This document shows, in pieces, positions 16,352 to 22,417 of a stretch of DNA of 22,417 nucleotides (its first letter is position 1; every line of letters starts with the position of its first letter). Source of the stretch: an uncultured Zoogloea sp. (GTDB taxonomy: Bacteria; Pseudomonadota; Gammaproteobacteria; Burkholderiales; Rhodocyclaceae). The position numbers were made by a program, and so were the translations under genes. Where the stretch lies: contig CALBTT010000207.1 of NCBI GenBank assembly GCA_937967645.1, forward strand, positions 1-22,417. Reading direction: 5' to 3'. The notes beneath the pieces are model-generated. The model worked only from the letters and a program-made list of their open reading frames with translations, ran no database searches and was not told where the DNA came from.

Positions 16352-17799
16352 GCACCCCCGCCCAGCAAAGCAGTGGCCAGCCCATCGCCTTCGTCTCCGC
16401 CCAGGCCTTGCGTGCGCGCATGCACGACGCGGTGAACGATCCGCACCTGCGGCAGAGCTTCCGCGGCGCCATGGACTTCCTGATGGCCAAGCGCGCCGCC
16501 CAGTTCCCCGACCAGGGCGAGCTGGACTCCCTGCGCAGCCTGTCCGAATCGATTCGCCAGTACAGCCTGTCCCGGCTGCCCGACCTGCTTGAACAACTGG
16601 AAAGCAACCTGACCCGCAACGGCGTGCAGGTGCACTGGGCCGAGACCCCCGAGGAAGCCAACGCCATCATGCTGGGCATCGCCCAGCGCCACGCGGCGAA
16701 GCTGATCGTCAAGGGCAAGTCGATGGTCAGCGAGGAGATCGAGTTCAACCACGCCATGGAAGCCGCCGGCGTCGGGGCTCTCGAGTCGGACATGGGCGAA
16801 TACATCGTCCAGCTCGCCGGCGAGAAGCCCTCCCACATCATCATGCCGGCGATCCATCAGACCAAGCAGCAGATCGCCAAACTGTTCGCCGAGCACATCC
16901 CGGGCGTGGACTACACCGACAACGTGGACGCCCTCATCCAGATCGGCCGCCGGGTGCTCCGCGAGAAGTTCGAGATCGCCGACATCGGCCTCTCCGGCGT
17001 CAATTTCGCGGTGGCCGAAACCGGCACCCTGTGCCTCGTCGAGAACGAAGGCAACGGCCGCATGTGCACCACCGTGCCCAAGGTGCACATCGCCATCACC
17101 GGCATCGAGAAGGTGGTCGAAAAGCTGGAGCACGTCGCCCCGCTGTTCTCCATCCTCACCCGCTCGGCCACCGGCCAGGCCGTGTCCACCTACTTCAACA
17201 TGATCTCCGGCCCGCGCCGGGGGGAAGACAAGGACGGCCCGGAAGAAGTCCACCTGGTCCTCCTCGACAACGGCCGCAGCCAGGCCTATGCCGACGAACA
17301 ATTGCGCAAGACACTGCAGTGCATCCGCTGCGGCGCCTGCATGAACCACTGCCCGGTCTACACCCGGATCGGCGGTCATGCCTACGGGACCACCTACCCC
17401 GGCCCCATCGGCAAGATCGTCTCGCCCCACATGATGGGGCTTGAGCAGACCCACCTGCTGCCCACCGCCTCCAGCCTGTGCGGTGCCTGCGGCGAAGTCT
17501 GCCCGGTGAAGATCCCCATCCCCGAACTGCTGATCCGCCTGCGCGGCGAAGCCAACAGCGCCCCCCAAGCCAATCCGGCGATGGTCGGCCAGGGCGCCGG
17601 CTACGACCCGAAGATCAGCCTGTTGTGGAAGATGTGGGCGCGCCTCTATGCCCGCCCCGCCACCTACCGGGCCTTCAGCTGGCTGGCCACCCGCTTCCGG
17701 GCCCTCACCCCGCGACAGCAAAGCGGCTGGACCGCCGCCCGCACGCCCCTCAAGCCCGCCTCGCGAAGGTTGAGAGACATGGTCAAAGACCGACGCTAG
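16348..17799 (+). CDS. lutB: L-lactate oxidation complex subunit LutB (LldF/YkgF)
   Basis: LutB joins a LUD domain to a ferredoxin-like 4Fe-4S domain and passes electrons within LutABC. The 483-residue protein shows LIVKGKSMVSEEIEFNHAME (residues 119-138), VAETGTLCLVENEGNGRM (222-239), a first cluster motif CIRCGACMNHCP (C325, C328, C331, C335) and a second CGACGEVCP (C378, C381, C385). The ATG at 16348 has AAGGAG about 8 bases upstream and overlaps the lutC stop; longer versions of the frame only overlap lutC. The C-terminus is rich in Arg/Ala. A REP-like repeat follows its stop. Confidence 0.96.
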   Translation: MSTPAQQSSGQPIAFVSAQALRARMHDAVNDPHLRQSFRGAMDFLMAKRAAQFPDQGELDSLRSLSESIRQYSLSRLPDLLEQLESNLTRNGVQVHWAETPEEANAIMLGIAQRHAAKLIVKGKSMVSEEIEFNHAMEAAGVGALESDMGEYIVQLAGEKPSHIIMPAIHQTKQQIAKLFAEHIPGVDYTDNVDALIQIGRRVLREKFEIADIGLSGVNFAVAETGTLCLVENEGNGRMCTTVPKVHIAITGIEKVVEKLEHVAPLFSILTRSATGQAVSTYFNMISGPRRGEDKDGPEEVHLVLLDNGRSQAYADEQLRKTLQCIRCGACMNHCPVYTRIGGHAYGTTYPGPIGKIVSPHMMGLEQTHLLPTASSLCGACGEVCPVKIPIPELLIRLRGEANSAPQANPAMVGQGAGYDPKISLLWKMWARLYARPATYRAFSWLATRFRALTPRQQSGWTAARTPLKPASRRLRDMVKDRR

Positions 17800-17810
17800 C
17801 GCCCTTGTGT

Positions 17811-17896
17811 GCAGGGGCGACTTCAGTCGCCCACGGACTTCGATCAACGCTTTACCTGTGATCGAGGTGCGGATGGGCGGCTGAAGCCGCCCCTAC
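17811..17896. repeat. REP-like inverted repeat pair, copy 1
   Basis: Two palindromic units face each other: GGGGCGACTTCAGTCGCCC at 17814-17832 and GGGCGGCTGAAGCCGCCCC (with TAC after it) at 17875-17896. The spacer includes CGGACTTCGATC. The same arrangement, with spacer CGGACTCCGATC, recurs at 20746-20813. Each unit can fold as a hairpin. The pair fills most of the 143-bp gap between lutB and the D-lactate dehydrogenase gene. Confidence 0.85.
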
Positions 17897-17942
17897 ATCA
17901 TTCCAAAGAATTCAACCTCAATCCCTGACGGGAGGACCCGCC

Positions 17943-20723
17943 ATGTCCGCTCTCATCGACGCCCTGCGCCAGCGGCTCTCCGCCGAGCGCGTCATCACCG
18001 ACGAACTGCGCCGCCTTGCCTACGGCACCGACGGCAGCTTCTACCGGCTCATCCCCGAAGTGGTCGCCGTGGTCAACGACGAAGCCGAAGTGCGCGACGT
18101 GGTGGACATCGCCCGCCGCAACGAGCGCCCGGTCACCTTCCGCGCCGCTGGCACCAGCCTGTGCGGCCAGGCGGTGACCGATGGCGTGCTCGTGCTGCTC
18201 GGCGAGGGCCTGGCCACCTGCCGCATCAGCAGCGACGGCCTCCGCGTGGCGGTGGGCCCGGCCATCATCGGCGCCGAAGTCAATCGCCGCCTGGCCCCCC
18301 TGGGCCGCAAGATCGGCCCCGACCCGGCCTCCATCAACGCCGCCAAGATCGGCGGCATGGCCGCCAACAACAGCTCCGGCATGTGCTGCGGCACCGCCCA
18401 GAACAGCTACAACACCCTCGCCTCGATCCGCGTCATCCTCGCCGACGGCACCCTGCTCGACACCGGCGATGCCGCCAGTGTGGCCGCCTTCCGCAGCAGC
18501 CACACGGCCCTGCTCACCCACCTGGGCAGCCTGGCCGCCCAGGTGCGCGCCGACGCAGCCCTGGCCAACCGGATCCGCAGCAAGTACAAGATCAAGAACA
18601 CCACCGGCTACAGCCTCAACGCCCTGGTGGACTTCAACGATCCGGTGGACATCCTCGCCCACCTGATGATCGGCTCCGAAGGCACCCTCGGCTTCATCGC
18701 CGGCGTCACCTACCAGACCGTTCCGGAGTACGCCCACAAGGCCAGCGCACTGGCCTTCTTCCCCGACATGGAGACTGCCTGCCGCGCCGTGGCCGGCCTC
18801 AAATCCCGTCCGGTGGATGCAGTGGAGCTGCTCGACCGCGCCTCCCTGCGCTGCGTCGCCGACAAGCCGGGCATGCCGGCCCTGCTCAAGACCCTGCCCG
18901 ACGGCGTCACCGCCCTGCTCATCGAGACCCGCGCCCCCAGCGCCACCGAGCTGCAGGTCCGGATCGCCTCGGTGCTCGAGGAGCTGCACGCCTACCCCCT
19001 CATCGAGGCGCCCGCCTTCACCACCGACCCGGCCGAGATCGAACGCCTGTGGAACGTGCGCAAGGGCACCTTTCCCGCCGTCGGTGCAGTGCGCAAGCCC
19101 GGCACCACGGTGATCATCGAGGACGTGGCCGTCGCCGTGCCCGACCTGGCCGCCGCCTGCCTCGATCTCCAACACCTGTTCGCCAAGCACGGCTACCACG
19201 AGGCCATCATCTTCGGCCACGCCCTGGAGGGGAACGTCCACTTCGTGTTCACCCAGGACTTCGGCATCGAGTCCGAGGTGGCCCGCTACGCCGCCTTCAT
19301 GGACGACCTGTGCCAGGTGCTGGTGACCAAGTACGACGCCTCCCTCAAGGCCGAGCATGGCACCGGCCGCAACATGGCCCCCTTCGTCGAGCTGGAGTGG
19401 GGCACCCAGGCCTACGCCCTGATGAAGGAGATCAAGGCCTTGTTCGACCCGGAAGGCCTGCTCAACCCCGGCGTCATCATCAATGACGACCCCGCGGCCC
19501 ACCTCAAGCACCTCAAGCCCATGCCCGCCGCCGGCCAGCTCTACGCCCCGGTGGACCGCTGCATCGAATGCGGCTTCTGCGAACCCCAGTGCCCGTCCCA
19601 CGGCCTCACCCTGTCGCCGCGCCAGCGCATCGTCGGCTGGCGCGAACTGTCGCGGCGCCAGGCCGCCGGTGAAGCCCCTGGCCAGCTCGGCGAGGACTAC
19701 CTCTACATGGGCCTCGACACCTGCGCCACCTGCGGCCTGTGCTCCACGGCTTGCCCGGTGGGCATCGAGACCGGCGCCCTGACCCGCGCGGTGCGTGGCG
19801 AAAAGCTCTCCAACGTGGCCCGCAGCCTCGGCCAGGTGGCCGCCAACCACTTCGGCGCCACCCAGGCCCTGGCCCGCACCGCCATCAAGGCCGGCCACCT
19901 CGCCGAAGCCGTGGTCGGCACCAAGGCCCTGTCACGCCTCACCGGCGGCGCCTGGAAGGCCCACATGCCGACGCCCCAGCCCCTGGGCCGCGCGTCGCGC
20001 AGCAGCGGCGACAAGGTCGTCTACTTCCCCACCTGCGCCGGCCGCATGTTTGGCGCCGATACGCCGGAGCAGGCCCTCTCCGCCACCGTCATCCGCGTGC
20101 TGGAGCGGGCCGGCTACGCCCCCATCGTGCCCGACGACGTCAACAGCCTGTGCTGCGGCCAGTCCTTCGCCAGCAAGGGCCTCGAGGCCGACGCCGACCG
20201 CAAATCGGCCCAGCTGGAGGCGGCCCTGCTCAAGGCCAGCAACAACGGCGAATACCCCATCGTGCTCGACGCCAGCGCCTGCTCCCTGCGCATGAAGACC
20301 TTCCTGGCCCAGCGCCTCAAGGTCTACGACCTGGTCGAGTTTGCCCACGACGCCCTGCTGCCGCGCCTGATGCTGCACAAGAAAGCCGACCCGGTGCTGG
20401 TGCACCTCAACTGCTCGGCCCGCCGCATGGGCTTCGAAAGCAAGCTCAGGCAGCTCGCCAGCGCCTGCGCCACCCAGGTGGTGCTGCCCGCCGAGGTCAA
20501 GTGCTGCGGCTTCGGCGGCGACCGCGGCTTCGTGGTACCCGAACTCAACACCCACGCCCTGCGCAAGCTCCACGCCGACGTGCCGGCCGGCTGCTGCGGC
20601 GGCTACTCCAGCAACCAGACCTGCGAGATCGGCCTCACCAATGCCACCGGCCTGCCCTACCGCTCCATCGTGCATCTGCTCGACGAATGCAGCGAAGAAG
20701 CCAGCCGCCTGGCCACCTGCTGA
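17943..20723 (+). CDS. dld: FAD/Fe-S D-lactate dehydrogenase (Dld-II type)
   Basis: This 926-residue protein fuses an FAD-binding PCMH domain (about residues 36-260, with PVTFRAAGTSLCGQAVTDG and KIGGMAANNSSGMCCGT), an FAD-oxidase C-terminal domain (about 265-515, with FGHALEGNVHF and EHGTGRNMAPF), two 4Fe-4S motifs (CIECGFCEPQCP, C540-C550; CATCGLCSTACP, C594-C604) and two CCG domains (SLCCGQ, KCCGFGG). This layout matches the Dld-II type D-lactate dehydrogenase known from Shewanella, and the lactate context supports it; D-2-hydroxyglutarate or glycolate oxidation remains possible. There is no signal peptide, so it probably works on the inner face of the membrane and feeds electrons to quinone. 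The ATG at 17943 has GGGAGG about 8 bases upstream. Confidence 0.9.
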   Translation: MSALIDALRQRLSAERVITDELRRLAYGTDGSFYRLIPEVVAVVNDEAEVRDVVDIARRNERPVTFRAAGTSLCGQAVTDGVLVLLGEGLATCRISSDGLRVAVGPAIIGAEVNRRLAPLGRKIGPDPASINAAKIGGMAANNSSGMCCGTAQNSYNTLASIRVILADGTLLDTGDAASVAAFRSSHTALLTHLGSLAAQVRADAALANRIRSKYKIKNTTGYSLNALVDFNDPVDILAHLMIGSEGTLGFIAGVTYQTVPEYAHKASALAFFPDMETACRAVAGLKSRPVDAVELLDRASLRCVADKPGMPALLKTLPDGVTALLIETRAPSATELQVRIASVLEELHAYPLIEAPAFTTDPAEIERLWNVRKGTFPAVGAVRKPGTTVIIEDVAVAVPDLAAACLDLQHLFAKHGYHEAIIFGHALEGNVHFVFTQDFGIESEVARYAAFMDDLCQVLVTKYDASLKAEHGTGRNMAPFVELEWGTQAYALMKEIKALFDPEGLLNPGVIINDDPAAHLKHLKPMPAAGQLYAPVDRCIECGFCEPQCPSHGLTLSPRQRIVGWRELSRRQAAGEAPGQLGEDYLYMGLDTCATCGLCSTACPVGIETGALTRAVRGEKLSNVARSLGQVAANHFGATQALARTAIKAGHLAEAVVGTKALSRLTGGAWKAHMPTPQPLGRASRSSGDKVVYFPTCAGRMFGADTPEQALSATVIRVLERAGYAPIVPDDVNSLCCGQSFASKGLEADADRKSAQLEAALLKASNNGEYPIVLDASACSLRMKTFLAQRLKVYDLVEFAHDALLPRLMLHKKADPVLVHLNCSARRMGFESKLRQLASACATQVVLPAEVKCCGFGGDRGFVVPELNTHALRKLHADVPAGCCGGYSSNQTCEIGLTNATGLPYRSIVHLLDECSEEASRLATC

Positions 20724-20734
20724 GGATGAAGTTC

Positions 20735-20813
20735 TGTAGGGGCGTTGTAGGGGCGGCTTCAGCCGCCCGCGGACTCCGATCTGGCACCTGAGGGCGGCTG
20801 AAGCCGCCCCTAC
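20735..20813. repeat. REP-like inverted repeat pair, copy 2
   Basis: GTAGGGGCGGCTTCAGCCGC followed by CC (20747-20768) faces GGGCGGCTGAAGCCGCCCC plus TAC (20792-20813); the two are near-perfect inverted copies. An extra partial unit TGTAGGGGCGT (20735-20745) lies directly before TGTAGGGGCGG (20746-20756), a tandem 11-base duplication with one mismatch. It starts 11 bp after the dld stop. The rest of the 204-bp gap to lldP (20814-20927) is C/A-rich; I see no promoter and no TTGGTnnnACCAA operator in it. Confidence 0.88.
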
Positions 20814-20927
20814 AGCATCCCTCCCCCACCACCCAATAAAAGCAGCACCACACGCAGTAACGACGACCGCCCGTAGCCAAAACAACCCATCGCAATACCC
20901 ACCGCATTCACCAAGGAGGAAACACGA

Positions 20928-22417
20928 ATGCAACCCTGGATGCAGATTTACGACCCCCTGGGCAACCTCTGGTTGTCCTCGCTGGTCGCCGCCCTGCCGA
21001 TCATTTTCTTCTTCGTCGCGCTCGCCGTCCTGCGCCTGAAGGGGCATGTGGCCGGCACCATTACCGTGGCCATCGCCCTGGCCGTGGCCATCTTCTTCTA
21101 CAAGATGCCGGTGCAGATGGCCCTGGCCTCGGCCGGCTACGGCTTCCTGTACGGCCTGTGGCCGATCGCCTGGATCATCATTGCGGCGGTGTTCCTCTAC
21201 AAGATCACCGTCAAAACCGGCCAGTTCGACATCATCCGGGCCTCGGTGGTGTCGATCACCGATGACCAACGCCTGCAGATGCTGCTCGTCGGCTTCTCCT
21301 TCGGCGCCTTCCTGGAAGGTGCGGCCGGCTTCGGCGCCCCGGTGGCCATCACCGCCGCCCTGCTGGTCGGCCTTGGCTTCAACCCCCTGTACGCCGCCGG
21401 CCTGTGCCTGATCGCCAACACCGCGCCGGTAGCCTTCGGCGCCATGGGCATCCCCATCATCGTGGGTGGCCAGGTGACCGGCATCGACCCCTTCAAGATC
21501 GGCCAGATGGCCGGCCGCCAGCTCCCGCTGCTGTCGGTGATCGTGCCCTTCTGGCTGGTCGCCATGATGGACGGCTGGCGCGGCATCAAGGAAACCTGGC
21601 CTGCCATCATCGTGGCCGGCGGCTCCTTCGCCGTGACCCAGTTCTTCACCGCCAACTACATCGGACCTGAGCTGCCGGACATCACCTCCGCGCTGGTCAG
21701 CCTGATCTGCCTGACCGTCTTCCTGAAGAACTGGAAGCCCAAGCGCATCTTCCGCTTCGACAACAAACCCAGCGCCGTGCAGGGTGCCGAAGAGCAGCAC
21801 AGCTTCGGCCAGATCGCCAAGGCCTGGTCGCCCTTCGTCATCCTGACCATCATGGTCACCATCTGGAGCCTCAAGCCCTTCAAGGCCCTGTTTGCCAAGG
21901 ACGGCCCGCTGTACTCGCTGGTGTTCCAGTTCCCGGTGCCGATGCTCGACAAGCTGGTCATCAAGATGGAGCCCATCGTCGCCAAGGCCACGCCCTACGC
22001 CGCCGTGTACAAACTGGACATCCTGTCCGCCACCGGCACCGCCATCTTCCTGGCGGCCCTGATCAGCATGGTCGTGCTGGGCATGCGCAGCAGCGACGCC
22101 GCCAAGGCCCTGAAGGAGACCGTGGTCGAGCTGAAGCGCCCGATCTACTCCATCGGCATGGTGCTGGCCTTCGCCTTCGTGGCCAACTACTCCGGCCTGT
22201 CCGCCACCCTGGCCCTGCTGCTGGCCGGCACGGGTGCGCTGTTCCCCTTCTTCAGCCCCTTCCTGGGCTGGCTGGGCGTGTTCCTGACCGGCTCGGACAC
22301 CTCGTCCAACGCCCTGTTCTGCTCCCTGCAGGCCACCACTGCCCACCAGGTCGGCGTCTCCGACACCCTGCTGGTGGCGGCCAACACCACCGGCGGCGTC
22401 ACCGGCAAGATGATCTC
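20928..22417 (+). CDS. lldP: L-lactate permease LldP (3' end outside window)
   Basis: This frame gives 496 residues before the window ends; the family usually has about 550-565. It is a polytopic inner-membrane protein that imports L- and D-lactate (and glycolate) with protons. It starts MQPWMQIYDPLGNLWLSSLV and has many hydrophobic segments; GFSFGAFLEGAAGFGAPVAI (residues 123-142), the following LLVGLGFNPLYAAGL and FLTGSDTSSNALF near the end are typical of LldP. The ATG at 20928 has a strong Shine-Dalgarno, AAGGAGGA. It lies in the same direction as lutACB-dld and is probably read through from the lut promoter past the REP pair, since no promoter of its own was found. Confidence 0.96.
   Translation, partial: MQPWMQIYDPLGNLWLSSLVAALPIIFFFVALAVLRLKGHVAGTITVAIALAVAIFFYKMPVQMALASAGYGFLYGLWPIAWIIIAAVFLYKITVKTGQFDIIRASVVSITDDQRLQMLLVGFSFGAFLEGAAGFGAPVAITAALLVGLGFNPLYAAGLCLIANTAPVAFGAMGIPIIVGGQVTGIDPFKIGQMAGRQLPLLSVIVPFWLVAMMDGWRGIKETWPAIIVAGGSFAVTQFFTANYIGPELPDITSALVSLICLTVFLKNWKPKRIFRFDNKPSAVQGAEEQHSFGQIAKAWSPFVILTIMVTIWSLKPFKALFAKDGPLYSLVFQFPVPMLDKLVIKMEPIVAKATPYAAVYKLDILSATGTAIFLAALISMVVLGMRSSDAAKALKETVVELKRPIYSIGMVLAFAFVANYSGLSATLALLLAGTGALFPFFSPFLGWLGVFLTGSDTSSNALFCSLQATTAHQVGVSDTLLVAANTTGGVTGKMI

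Noticed and set aside
19932..22346. Minus-strand open frame (804 codons) opposite dld and lldP
   Set aside because: It crosses two genuine genes and a non-coding repeat region, and its Gly/His/Gln-rich translation matches no family. The same holds for 17898-19898, 16285-17847 and 4092-5591 on the minus strand.

Overview
This GC-rich window from a Gram-negative bacterium looks betaproteobacterial, probably Rhodocyclales-like (Azospira/Zoogloea/Thauera type). That placement is inferred from codon use, the algZ-algR/argH and hemA-prfA-prmC neighbourhoods and the lactate locus; no 16S gene is present. The first 45 bases are not genomic: they are an Illumina adapter left on the contig end. Real sequence starts at about 46 and the window ends inside a gene.

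Layout. (1) 46-4029, minus strand: the YgiQ radical-SAM protein, cut at its C-terminus by the adapter, then an AlgR-type LytTR response regulator and its overlapping AlgZ/FimS-type histidine kinase. (2) 4119-6871, plus: argininosuccinate lyase (argH), followed 11 bp later by a Ser/Thr protein kinase fused to a cyclic-nucleotide-binding domain. A perfect stem-loop covers the kinase stop codon. (3) 7117-10059, plus: a compact, poorly understood four-gene unit encoding a small Tat-exported cysteine-containing protein, a PqqD-like protein, an HprK-related kinase and an NTP_transf_5-type nucleotidyltransferase. It ends in a hairpin terminator that contains the last stop codon. (4) 10088-13685, minus: hemA-prfA-prmC (tetrapyrrole synthesis and translation termination) and grxD (CGFS glutaredoxin) with its own promoter. 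(5) 13780 to the end: a lactate utilisation locus. It holds a GntR/FadR-family regulator (LldR) and, divergently, lutA-lutC-lutB (L-lactate oxidation), a 926-residue FAD/Fe-S D-lactate dehydrogenase and the lactate permease lldP, cut at the window end.

How the genes work together. In the lactate locus LldP would import lactate, LutABC and the Dld-II-type enzyme would oxidise the L and D isomers to pyruvate, and LldR would control both directions. Two TTGGT-N3-ACCAA operators are visible, each just downstream of a recognisable sigma-70 promoter, one per direction. Two paired inverted REP-like repeats flank the D-lactate dehydrogenase gene. The four-gene unit at 7117-10059 is the most interesting part: its kinase, PqqD-like and nucleotidyltransferase genes resemble peptide-tailoring modules, and the Tat-exported protein is a candidate substrate.
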